Shown here: positions 45,375 through 55,057 of the stretch, piece by piece
How positions within the stretch are numbered: the stretch's first letter is position 1
Layout: each line of letters starts with the position of its first letter
Source of the DNA: Bifiguratus adelaidae
Lineage: Eukaryota > Mucoromycota > Endogonomycetes > Endogonales
Assembly: GCA_002261195.1 (NCBI GenBank)
Contig: MVBO01000093.1
Location: 1-58,410, forward strand
Direction of reading: 5' to 3'
Length of the DNA stretch: 58,410 nucleotides
Made by a program: the position numbers and the translations under genes
Notes under the pieces: generated by a model
The model's input: only the letters and a program-made list of their open reading frames with translations
What the model was told of the DNA's origin: nothing
Databases searched by the model: none

Positions 45375-46996
45375 TTACTGCGCATGAGCGGCAATTTCAT
45401 GAAGATAGGATCCCAAGAGCTTAATGCCCTGTACATAATTGGATCGATCCAATTTCTCATTGATGGAATGAGCACCATCATCACCACGACCCATGGGAAG
45501 CAACAAGACGTTCTTCTTGAGCGCATCTTGGAAGGTGAGGGTGACTGGAATGGAACCACCTTCACGCGTCAAATCCGGCGTGACGTGAAAGATGTTCTCT
45601 ACAGCCTTGGCAGCGGCCACTAGGACGTCGTTAGCATGCTACATACCCCAAACCGCATGCACGTACCAAAATTCCAATGGTCAAAGCTAGCCACCCAAGG
45701 TCGACCACCGTGAGAGCAATGGACATGAAGCTGGTTCTTGCTACCCAATTTGGCAAACTCGGCCGTCAAGTATTGCTCCACCAATTCATTGATGCGCTCA
45801 GGTCGCATATTGGGCACTGAGCGAATAGAGAATTTACCAATGACCTTGGCCGGAACCACCGTCTTTTCACCGGGAGCATAAAAGGCTCCTTCGATACCGT
45901 GAAGCGACAGGGAAGGATATCGCCAGCGGTGCATCAAGGCATCCTTTTCACTGTCATAGATGAGGTTCTTGGCACCGACAGCCGATTGAAGCTCGGAAAT
46001 GTTGAAGGCCAGGTTATCGTAAGCCTTGGATTCAGCATCGGTGAGAGGAGCCACGTCGTCCATGATACCGGGAATCAGGATGGTACCGTCCGGCTTAACA
46101 AGACGGGCCATGAGGTTGATGAGATCCGTCATGGGCTCGTGGACCGTACCACCAAAGACACCCGAATGCAAATCGCGAGCGGGTCCCTTGACCTCAACCA
46201 TGTAATAGGATACACCACGTAGACCATAGGTCAAGCATGGCTTGGTCGTACCGAGCCAGTAATTGTCGGAAATGCAGACAGCATCCACATCCTTGAAGTA
46301 ACCCGATGCCTCGCGTTCAATCACCTCATCCAAACCGACGGAACCCGACTCTTCCATGCCCTCAAAGCACATTTTGAGATTGACGGGCAAGTCCAGGCCA
46401 AGCGCACGATGAGCATCAATGACGTTTAACCAGCCAAGCACGGGACCTTTATCATCGGTGGCACCACGACCCAAGAGGCGATGTTGCGAGTCTTCGGTCA
46501 ACTTGAATGGCTCAGTATCCCAGCCGTCTTCTTTCAAGGCCTACATGCCTGGAGTTGAGAGCTTATCTCGCGTAACCGCCTGTCTCGAGCCTTACCGGTT
46601 GAACATCATAGTGTCCATAGACCAAGACGGTCTTCTTGTTGGGATCGTTGCCATAAGTTGCCAACACGACGGGTGGTAAATCGACCTCGGTCCCGTTCAG
46701 ATTCTGTTTACCAAGATCTCGCTTCTCCACACTGGTATGGTCAGTCTGACGATCTCGTTTGAACAGCTTCCCTGGTATCCTTACCTGGCACCCAAGCTCG
46801 TCAACTCTTGCTGAAGCCATTCGGCCATACGAAACACCTCCTTTCGGTACGCGGCATCACCGCTCACACTGCACACAATCAATACATGTCAAGAACAAGG
46901 ACCCACTTACCTGGGAATAGCGACAGCCTTGGCGAGACGCTGGACATAGTCGTCCTGGTGGTCGTCCACATGCTTGAAAAACTGTTGTTGCGCCAT
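45375..46996 (-). CDS. DUG1: Cys-Gly metallodipeptidase DUG1 (CNDP2 family)
   Basis: M20-family cytosolic dipeptidase that cleaves Cys-Gly from glutathione breakdown and other dipeptides. Exons on the minus strand: 46996–46911, 46868–46785, 46731–46596, 46540–45667 and 45619–45375, giving 474 residues (human CNDP2 475). Seen: [13 protein letters not shown], metal-binding [24 protein letters not shown], catalytic [21 protein letters not shown], dimer-domain [19 protein letters not shown] and HSGVFGG, and C-terminal [13 protein letters not shown] and GADDGAH-like [14 protein letters not shown]. All motifs of an active enzyme are present. Convergent with GCV3, 89 bp apart. Confidence 0.96.
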
Positions 46997-47343
46997 CAAT
47001 AAGCAAGATAAGACGTGCGAAAGTTGCAATCAAATATCCTTCCGATTTGGTTTTCAACTTTGAAGTGGTCGCTGAGTTGTCAAGCGTTATTATACTTTGG
47101 TTGCCGTTCAATGGATTCTATGCCTTGTGAATCCTGTGTGTGTATATAGTTAATTGATATATTCCTCTTTGACATTCACGTTGTTATTCGATGTAGTGGC
47201 AGGGTAATCCTTTTCGTACTCCGACTGACATCTAGGTTATGTGTATTTCAAGTTGCCAATGACTTTTTCGTCGTCCATTCTATGATTGTATAGTACAAGT
47301 GTGTCTGTGCTATGTTACAGGGTATGGTTTTGCGCGCGCGCGT
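46997..47343 (-). other. Intergenic region between DUG1 start and FTR1 end
   Basis: No coding signal. It should hold the DUG1 promoter and the FTR1 terminator; TATATAGTTAATTG near 47150 is a possible AT-rich terminator or TATA-like element. A run of alternating GC lies at 47331–47342. Confidence 0.35.
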
Positions 47344-48561
47344 CTATGCCTTGTCCACCACGACAGCCTCTGCGTCTACCTGGCTGACCTCCAAGGCCTT
47401 GAGTCTATTGGCCTCATCAATCTCCCGCTTTTTGGCCTCCAATTTGCGAATCTTGCGAGCTTCTTTGCGTGCCTTGCGACCACTGGCCTTATTCCATATC
47501 AAAAAGACAACAATGGCTACCCAGTATAAGCAGTAGGAGACAACGGTGCCCACGGTCGCATTGTTGGTCCAGCCAAAAATGGCATTAAAGATGAGCCAGC
47601 CATTATTGTTGACGTTTTCGGGATCACCCCAGGAGGTGTGCCATACATTGCCCACCAGGTCGTAGGTGCCTTCACCACCTGTCTTGGCCGTCCACCAATG
47701 CTTTTGAAAGAATCCTACTGCCTTGGAAAAGAGACCGGCGGCAATCATTAAGAGGAGACAGGTGGAGGCGACGAAAAAGTAGTGGAGGTTCATGAGGTTG
47801 CCTCCCCGATAGATGAGGAATCCAATCACGACACCACAGGCAATACCAGCAATGGCAGCAATCGGAATGGACGTCGGCGCTTCGGTAATCGACACACCAG
47901 CCACAAAGACCATGGCTTCAATGCCTTCTCTCAGCACGGTCACTAGGGGAAGGATGAGCAGGCCGTGCTTTGTAAAGAAGTGCTTGATACGATGTATCAC
48001 GCCTTGATAATGACGGTGACCGTGCTTGTGACGATGCGCGTAATGCGACTTGGCGACAGGCTCCGTCGCATCCGCGTGAGCGCGCGGTCCAAAATCACCA
48101 GCTTCCATCGCCTCCAGGCTACTCCCCTCTGACCCTACATCCTTGTTGCTCTCCACATCCATCTTGAGGCGTCGACCGGTTGCTTCGCCCATACTCGCTG
48201 CCAACTTGCGAGACCATTTTTCCTTGAGTTGTTCCGTCTTGAGCATGGCCAGTGACATAGGCGTGATCAATAATACGGCCACCAACATGAAGGAACCTTC
48301 CCAGATATCCTCTGTGCTCGTCCATAGATTCGTAGCTACCGTATACCAGACCGCAACAAAGGCCGCACCTACGGACAAAGAGATCAACAAGCCAATCCCA
48401 GTGCCCAGCCAGATATGCCGCTTTGTTCGCCGTAACATGACTTGATCATCTGGAAATAACTGATGAAGAAACGACAAGAGGACCGATACAATGACCGATG
48501 CCTCTAGCGTCTCTCTGAAGATGATGAAGAAGATGGGCACCGAGAACAGGTCCTGAGCCAT
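47344..48561 (-). CDS. FTR1: High-affinity plasma-membrane iron permease FTR1
   Basis: Imports ferric iron produced by the multicopper oxidase FET3 in a joint complex. Intronless, 405 residues, seven predicted membrane segments. Both iron-translocation REXLE motifs are present: RETLE at 16–20 and REGIE at 211–215. The loop before the second motif is long and contains a His-rich segment around residues 173–190 (SHYAHRHKHGHRHY), which is unusual and could bind metal. The C-terminal tail is charged (ARKEARKIRKLEAKKREI). It is divergent from FET3, the classic fungal arrangement, and an iron-GATA box sits 13 bp before its start codon. Confidence 0.97.
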   Translation of the reverse strand: MAQDLFSVPIFFIIFRETLEASVIVSVLLSFLHQLFPDDQVMLRRTKRHIWLGTGIGLLISLSVGAAFVAVWYTVATNLWTSTEDIWEGSFMLVAVLLITPMSLAMLKTEQLKEKWSRKLAASMGEATGRRLKMDVESNKDVGSEGSSLEAMEAGDFGPRAHADATEPVAKSHYAHRHKHGHRHYQGVIHRIKHFFTKHGLLILPLVTVLREGIEAMVFVAGVSITEAPTSIPIAAIAGIACGVVIGFLIYRGGNLMNLHYFFVASTCLLLMIAAGLFSKAVGFFQKHWWTAKTGGEGTYDLVGNVWHTSWGDPENVNNNGWLIFNAIFGWTNNATVGTVVSYCLYWVAIVVFLIWNKASGRKARKEARKIRKLEAKKREIDEANRLKALEVSQVDAEAVVVDKA

Positions 48562-48573
48562 AATGATGAGGCG

Positions 48574-48582
48574 TTATCAGAT
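48574..48582 (-). promoter_or_regulatory. Iron-GATA box ATCTGATAA
   Basis: Exact match to ATCWGATAA on the minus strand, 13 bp upstream of the FTR1 ATG. So close to the start codon, it may act by blocking initiation. Confidence 0.75.
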
Positions 48583-48779
48583 CCTTGGCTGATTATATAG
48601 CAACAGAGTGTGAAAATTTTTTGTCACACAGGTATGACACAAAGGGGAGGTTCGGTGCATCCGCGGCGGCGAAGTGATGCGGGGGAGAGAAGCGGAAGAA
48701 TGTTGAGAGGTGCAGGTCCTCTGTCTTATATCTGATCTAGCGATGATGTGTTTTTTGTTGTGTTACTAGGTCTTTCTCC

Positions 48780-48801
48780 CTCTCTCTCTCTCTCTCTCTC
48801 T
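48780..48801 (+). repeat. CT dinucleotide tract
   Basis: Pure TC repeat of about 22 bp inside the FTR1/FET3 promoter. Such tracts exclude nucleosomes and may help open the shared promoter. Confidence 0.85.
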
Positions 48802-48895
48802 TTTCTCATTTTATTTTGCAGTATATCCATGACTCTTCTTTACCATCTCAACTTTTCCTCCTCTGTGAGCACGTTGATCCTTTGATTGGATGACG

Positions 48896-48904
48896 ATCTG
48901 ATAA
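48896..48904 (+). promoter_or_regulatory. Iron-GATA box ATCTGATAA
   Basis: Exact match to ATCWGATAA near the middle of the shared promoter. Confidence 0.75.
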
Positions 48905-49126
48905 CGAAACCAAGTAACCCGAGATCTCCTATAGGCCAACCCTAAACCACATCACACGCGCAAAAAAAATTTTCTTCTCACTCTCACACTGGTGATCCTC
49001 TGTCGCGCGCTACTACGTTTGTGTCATCATCAATTCCTGTTCCGGGGCCCCAGCAAGATGAATGTGTGTGTGTGTGTGGGTTGTTCCATCTGATTATAAA
49101 ATCCACGTTAACAAAATTTTGGCGAC

Positions 49127-49135
49127 TTATCAGAT
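49127..49135 (-). promoter_or_regulatory. Iron-GATA box ATCTGATAA
   Basis: Exact match on the minus strand, 27 bp before the FET3 ATG, mirroring the box next to FTR1. Confidence 0.75.
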
Positions 49136-49162
49136 CCTCTCTTTTTTGTTTCTTGTTCATCG

Positions 49163-51329
49163 ATGCGCCTTACATGTTTGCTGCTATTAGGCAGCTTGGT
49201 GCATGCAGGCATTGTGACCTATAATTGGGATATCACGTATGTTGAAGATATCAATCCAGATGGGTTATATCCACGACGAGTGATTGGTGTGAATGGAGCA
49301 TGGCCGTGAGTAGGATTTGAAAAGCCCCCATCTTGGGATGTAATATGTGGTATATTGACAAGGGTTGTGATATTAGTCCGCCACCTTTGGAAGCTACCTA
49401 TAATGATACCTTGGTCGTGAATGTGGTAGGTGTTGTGTGTTTAAGGGGTGTTGCATGGTTGAATGGATCTCGCTGACGACCACATTTCTAGCACAACTCG
49501 TTGGATGTCCCGACGAGTCTACATGCTCACGGCTTTTTTCAAAATGGAACAAACGTCATGGATGGTCCGAGCATGGTGACGCAGTGGTAAGGGGAGCACA
49601 CGTTGACCATTCTTGTTGGTCGGGACGCTGACGCGAAGGTGGTAGCGGCATTCCGCCCGGACAAAATTACACGTATACCATTCCGGTGCAGCAGTGGGGA
49701 ACCTATTGGTTTCATGCGCATTATAGGGCAAGTATTATGCGGGGGGCACGCGCGGAGGTTCAAAAGGAATAGGCTCTGATAGAGGCGCGCGGTCTTGTAG
49801 GGACAATATGCCGACGGTCTTCGTACGCCGCTGATCCTTCATCCCTTGGGCAACGAAACCTACAGCTACGATGAAGAGATGGTGGTCCAGCTTTCGGATT
49901 GGTACCACGAGGAAAATGATGTCGGTCTAGCAACCTATCTGAACCGATTCAATCCGACCGGAGCCGAACCGGTCCCACAATCGGCCTTGATCAACAATGT
50001 GGGTCCGGCGGCCGGCAATGCCTCCCTTTATTTCACACCCGGCAAGACCTACCGTTTGCGCTTCCTCAACACCGGTGCACTTGCCATGTTTACCGTCTGG
50101 TTGGACGGACATTCGATGCAAGTGATTGAGATTGATGGAGTGGAGGTGGAGCGCAAGGAGGTACCTGCCATCACCCTGACGACGGCACAACGGGTCAGTG
50201 TGCTCGTGACGGCACAAAACAACACCAACACCAACTATTGGTTGCATGCCAACATGGTACCAGACATGTTTGACAAGGTTCCGGCCAATCTGATCATGAG
50301 TAAGTGCTGCTCAATATCTGTATGCGGTATATTGATGTGTGGGGCGGACGCAACACAGATTTGACGGCCAATGTGGTGTACAACAATGCATCCAATACAC
50401 CCTTTGCGCCCGCTCAGGAAAATCCGATTGATCCGATGACCGGTTTCGATGACACGAGCTTGGTGCCCGTGCACACCCAAGGTTCGGCCGACCCCGATAC
50501 CTCCATCACCATGGCCGCCAATTTCCAGGTCATGACCGATACCATCAACCATGCCACCTTCAACAATGTCACCTACGTGGCCGGAAATACTCCCACCCTC
50601 GTGACCGCCATGACGATGGGCAATGCTAGCATGGATCCGGCCACCTACGGACCCAACAGCAACGCCTATGTGATCAAACATCTCGATATGGTTGAATTGG
50701 TCCTCAATAATATGGACGTAGGTCATCATCCTTTTCATCTGCACGGACACCAGTTTCAAATCATTGGACGTGGCGATGGTCCCTACGATCCCACCAATCC
50801 TTACAACGCCTCGGCCAATCCCTCGCGACGCGATACAGTACAGGTGCCGGGTGGAGGCAACGTGGTGATTCGATTCCGAGCCGATAATCCCGGCGTCTGG
50901 CTCTTCCATTGTCACATTGAATGGCACAGTAGGTGTCCAGGCCAATGATGCGTGTACGTAGATTGACGTTTCATAGTTCAAGCCGGTCTCGTCGCGCAAA
51001 TCATTGAGGCGCCCGATATCCTTCAACAACGTCAATCCCTCCCACCCGTCATCGCCAGCCAATGCGCTGATCTCGGTTTCGCGACCTCTGGCAATGGCGC
51101 CGGCAACCTCTTGGCCACCAATTTCACCAATTACCCCTTTGGACCTTCCCTCGTCCCGGATGGCTTCACGGCCAAAGGCAAGGGCGCCATGGCTGGGTGT
51201 ATTATTAGTGCCTTGATTGGGATGGGTACCGTCATTTGGTATGCCAAACCAGATAAGCAAGAAGCGCAAGATCGCAAAGAGGAACAGGAGGAAAAAGAAC
51301 GGGTGCGGAAGGCGAACGAGGTGCAGTAG
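49163..51329 (+). CDS. FET3: Multicopper ferroxidase FET3
   Basis: Oxidises ferrous to ferric iron at the cell surface for uptake by FTR1. Exons 49163–49305, 49377–49425, 49492–49586, 49646–49727, 49801–50299, 50359–50928 and 50977–51329 give 596 residues. It has a signal peptide ([15 protein letters not shown]), the copper ligand motifs [18 protein letters not shown] and HCHIEWH, many N-glycosylation sites, one C-terminal membrane segment ([16 protein letters not shown]) and a charged cytosolic tail. The fourth intron begins GCAAGT. Membrane anchoring and the FTR1 partner make a ferroxidase more likely than a laccase. Confidence 0.95.
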
Positions 51330-51663
51330 AGAGTGTTTGGGCATGTATAATACAACGCAATAGACGTACCCCAGCCTGTTTGTCTGGGGCCATGTTATCT
51401 ATACTTTTATGCGCTTGTTGTTGGATCATGTTCTATGAGTGCGACGTGCGGGATTGAACGGGTTGCGGCGTTATCACTCTTTTCTTATTCATTGATCAGG
51501 CTTCACTCAAATCCCAATATGTGCACTGCAAGTGGTTACAATCACCCACAAAGCCACCCTCAACACAAGATCGAACAACTTTGATCCAACTGATAAAACA
51601 CAGGTATCGGCAAATAGGACCTTGCCGGGTTCGGCGTCCGCCAAGGTTCCGAGTCACCAAGAG

Positions 51664-51672
51664 TTATCTGAT
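51664..51672 (-). promoter_or_regulatory. Iron-GATA box ATCAGATAA
   Basis: Exact ATCWGATAA on the minus strand, 335 bp beyond FET3. No active gene start is visible next to it. Confidence 0.55.
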
Positions 51673-51793
51673 CCCCGTCTGACCCGAGTCAACCTGGAAT
51701 GCCGAGCCTCTTTTCGATCTGCGCGCGCGTGTGTGTGTATGTGTGTGTGATATGTGGCATTGACACGGGTCCAAGTTGTGTGTCTGTGTTTCC

Positions 51794-51802
51794 ATCTGAT
51801 AA
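51794..51802 (+). promoter_or_regulatory. Iron-GATA box ATCTGATAA
   Basis: Exact ATCWGATAA on the plus strand, second of the downstream cluster. Confidence 0.55.
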
Positions 51803-52037
51803 CTTTATTGCGTGCTTGATCTAGAGCAAGGGAGGTCCATCAGGGAGGTATCTTGACTCGGGACCGAGGGGGGATGAGCACATTGTGACAAGACGGTTTC
51901 GAAAGGTTGACTCTTTCTGTACACGGCAAACGGCTTCCGTCTTGACCCGTGACCTTAGGTGTGGGGCAGAGTATAACCGTCAAGTTCATACCGCCTGCAT
52001 GACACGGCGGAATGGGGTATGACCACGAGCATATCTC

Positions 52038-52046
52038 TTATCTGAT
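52038..52046 (-). promoter_or_regulatory. Iron-GATA box ATCAGATAA
   Basis: Exact ATCWGATAA on the minus strand, third of the downstream cluster; the relic frame begins about 300 bp to its right. Confidence 0.55.
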
Positions 52047-52357
52047 CCAATCGGTGCCATTGAGGCTGGTAGCAGTTCCCGACAGGGGTCCAGTTTTGCG
52101 TTCAGCCGATGTCCAATCCTCAATTCCATTTCTTCTTGCTGCCGCATTGGACTAGGGCGCGGTCGCACGTGCCCAAACGGCCTTTATGTAGGCTTTGGCA
52201 TGGTCGAGACGACATCAAGACAGCGTGTTTACTGATTGTATAACAGTGAAACTTTCATTTATGAGACTGAAGGCCTCGTCAGGAATATCTTTATCCTCCG
52301 ATTCATCGAGTCCAGCCTACGTGCCATGAACTATGCATCTACCCTCTATGAATATCA

Positions 52358-52639
52358 GGGATCATTAAGGGGCTGCCTACACCTCAAATGTACTTTAATG
52401 AATTGCACATCTGTGACATATTCAAAGGCATGCTCATCGAGAACGCTGGCCAATTGCGCAAGGAAGAATCCAAGTAGAGCAGCTAAAAGCCAGGCACATT
52501 TCAAAGTATTGATGCATATCCGACTAAAGATGCGGAAGGCTGGATATCAAATGCACGACTGTGTGTCCGCCAAGTTGTTGTCGAGGCAAATCTTAATGAC
52601 ACTATTGAGGTTACAGCAGCGCTCTCGACGCATTCTTGA
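52358..52639 (+). pseudogene. Relic reading frame downstream of iron-GATA boxes
   Basis: A single frame reads like protein across more than one stop: IIKGLPTPQMYFNELHICD and GMLIENAGQLRKEE, then PGTFQSIDAYPTKDAEGWI and CVRQVVVEANLNDTIEV. No start codon or intron pattern rescues it and I do not recognise the family. A long plus-strand frame in another phase (52236–52727) starts at a non-ATG codon and looks like a shadow. Confidence 0.3.
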
Positions 52640-52796
52640 AAGTTACCACAGATCATATTGCATGATCGACCAGAGCTCCAAAACCTTTCATTACCATGCA
52701 AAGTTAACAAGTCAAGAACAGAGATAGACTACCTTTGCGTAGACATGACGCAGACAATGCTCAAACAAGTGACAAGACAACGGCAGGAACGCCAAC

Positions 52797-54842
52797 CTAT
52801 ACATGATCAACATGTGTACCGGCCTGAGCTGCCTTCTCAGCTTCATAATCAACATCGTGGTGCGAGTATCGTCGAGTGATTGCTTCAGGATCCTTGTCGT
52901 GCAGAATGTCGCCGTGCGCACGATACGCCTCTTCCATCTTCCAATTGAAGGGGCTGTCCGTGGCGAATAGCGCGTAAATAGACTCAAGTGAACGGTTAGT
53001 CCTGAAAATTCAATATTAGCATTCCGGTGTTTGACGTAAGTGCCATTGCCACTAACGTTTCGGGATAAACTAGAAAAGAACACCCGTTAGCTCCTATCAC
53101 GTGAAAGCGCCTGTCATACTCACATAGAAAGACGATGGGGATCCAAAGCAAGTTTAGTGCCGCAAAGAGGAAATAGGTTCGACTTTCCAACTTCCCAAAC
53201 ATGATTGGGTTGACAAGAGTCGTCCAACCCACACCGATGGCCCATCCAGTGATACCAAAGCCATTGCCCTGAAGATCCATTGGTCATGTATCTAGAATAC
53301 GCACAATTTCTTACCTGAGCCCGCATCTCTGAAGGAAAGATCTCGGTTGGGATCAGGAACGCAACGGTTCCCCATGTTGCCGCATAGCTGGAGGGGTGTT
53401 TCAGCGTCAGCAAGGTGATTATACATATACGAGCTCCAGGGCCACTCACATCAAGTTGAAGAAAAAGAGCATCGTCACCGCGGCCCAAGGGAAATTAGGT
53501 CAGAAAAAGACACGTGTTCATGGTTGCGGACATACCGGAGCGTACTACGCAGCATTCTCTGGATGAGCGCGAGAGCCTTCATAGACGCTGGCAGCCTGGA
53601 AATGCGACTCAGACATGCGAGGTGTGCAACCGAAAGCGACTCACCACCAAATTGACAACAAACAAACCAAAAGCACCCCACATGAGGCAAAGGCGGTGTC
53701 CAAATCGATCGACAATCTGCGCACTAATTATGGTGCCAATGATTCCAATGCTATTGAGACCTCCGGCAAGGCCATTTTGCTTAATTGAGCTGTACCCAGC
53801 CTGACTCAACAAGACGGGCGAGTAAGCTGTGACGGCTGTGATACCGGTCCAGGAAGCCATGATCTGAAGCCAGATGCACAACCAGGCACGTCGACCTAGG
53901 TGACCCGTCTTGCTTGCACGTCCAGCTAGAACTCGAACGAACTGCAAGGGTGTGCTAGGCATTGTGTTCTTGGCCATCTCAGCCCTATAGATCGAAGCAA
54001 GTTAAATACCATCTGGAGCACAGCTTGACCCAACGCTTACATTTCGGCGAATTCAATGTGGACATCCGGCGTGTCTCGGCCACGAATGTGCTGCAAGACT
54101 TCCAAGGCTTCTTCGTTGCGACCCACGGAGATCAAGAACCGAGGAGAATCAGGGAGCATCTTGACGCCGGCAGCAAGAATAATGGCTGGCAAACATTGAA
54201 AAGCGAGGAGCAATCGCCAACGAATGGGTGAGTAACCATCGTCAATAAAGGAGAGGCCAAAAGATAGCCAGTAGGCTACGGAAATGCCCAAGTAATTGGC
54301 AATAAATACGTACCCCATAAAGGCACCGCGGTGTTTCGCCGTGGACACCTCAGACACAAATTACAGGCGTAATGCCAGTCAAGGCTAGTGTCAGGTGCTT
54401 AGTCACCAAGAAGATCAATGCTCATGTGCTTACCTCCCGTTCCGAGGCCGGTTACGACGCGCGCCACCAGGATGAAATCAGAACTTTGCGTCGCCGATTG
54501 AAGAGCACCGCCAACCATGGCAAACAATGCTCCAATAAAGATACCATTCACACGTCCAATGCGATCTGCAAGCCATCCACCTGCAAAACATCCGACAATA
54601 GCCCCCAAATAGTAGATGGACACAATGCCACCTTGATGCGTCGTGTCCGTCACCGTCCCATCTGGAAGCCCGATACCGACTTCCTGAACGTAATTGGGAG
54701 ACGCGTTCACGCCGCCCATCACTCCCTGATCATACCCTTCAAAGAAGATGGCAATTAGGGAGAATGCCTGAATGGGAAAGTTGAGTTGCCCAGGGGAAAG
54801 TCGCTTCCAGAAGTCTCTGTACATGTTGATGTCTCCGTACAT
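52797..54842 (-). pseudogene. Sugar transporter of the major facilitator superfamily, damaged
   Basis: Twelve-helix sugar-porter family. Minus-strand exons: 54842–54434, 54384–54041, 53984–53645, 53595–53549, 53485–53450, 53387–53315, 53268–53124, 53069–53057 and 53001–52797, about 536 codons. Motifs: GYDQGVMGG, GGWLADRIGR, GLGTGALTGITPV, SEVSTAKHRGAFMGY, LPDSPRFLI, VDRFGHR, PTEIFPSEMRAQ. Two faults: exon 2 carries one extra base between ITPV and VSEV (near 54360), causing a frameshift; and the intron 53548–53486 has no AG at its end (CCCTTGG where CCCTAGG is expected). The other splice sites and the rest of the frame are clean, so damage is recent or due to base errors. One exon is only 13 bp. 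Confidence 0.85.
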
Positions 54843-55057
54843 TGTTTACCCCACATTATATAGTTCCAAACCCCCGGTGGTTGCAAACATTTGACGTCAT
54901 CCTTCTGACCATGCAACCTCGCTTCGACCCGAGATGAAACGGAAGCATTACTTCATTTAGACAATGGATCGTGCGAATCCCGGGTAGTTTGTTCACCGAT
55001 TGGGCCATTTAATCGGAAGGGAAGAGGGAGGGTCTGGCCATCTCTCTTCTCTTGTCA
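54843..55057. promoter_or_regulatory. 215-bp shared promoter of sugar transporter and anmK
   Basis: The two start codons face away from each other across 215 bp, so the pair is probably co-regulated. A TTATATAG near 54856 could serve as TATA element for the transporter. No iron-GATA box is present. Confidence 0.45.

Larger units (their letters stand above)
48562..49162. promoter_or_regulatory. Bidirectional FTR1/FET3 promoter
   Basis: This 601-bp interval drives both iron-uptake genes. It contains three exact ATCWGATAA boxes, the site bound by iron-sensing GATA repressors (Fep1, SreA, SRE, Urbs1 families), two one-mismatch copies near 48730 (ATCTGATCT) and 49088 (ATCTGATTA), a 22-bp CT run and a GT run at 49063–49078. 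Expected behaviour, inferred: repressed in high iron, both genes expressed together in low iron. Confidence 0.8.
51330..52796. other. 1.5-kb region with three iron-GATA boxes and a relic frame
   Basis: Lies between the 3' ends of two convergent genes, where promoters are not expected, yet holds three exact ATCWGATAA boxes within 400 bp, GT-rich repeats (51731–51749), and further right a broken plus-strand frame. The simplest reading is that an iron-controlled plus-strand gene or non-coding transcript once started near 52.1–52.3 kb. Confidence 0.4.

Noticed and set aside
52236-52727. 163-codon plus-strand frame between FET3 and the transporter
   Set aside because: Starts with a non-ATG codon, Arg/Ser/Leu-rich, and is in a different phase from the more protein-like relic frame.
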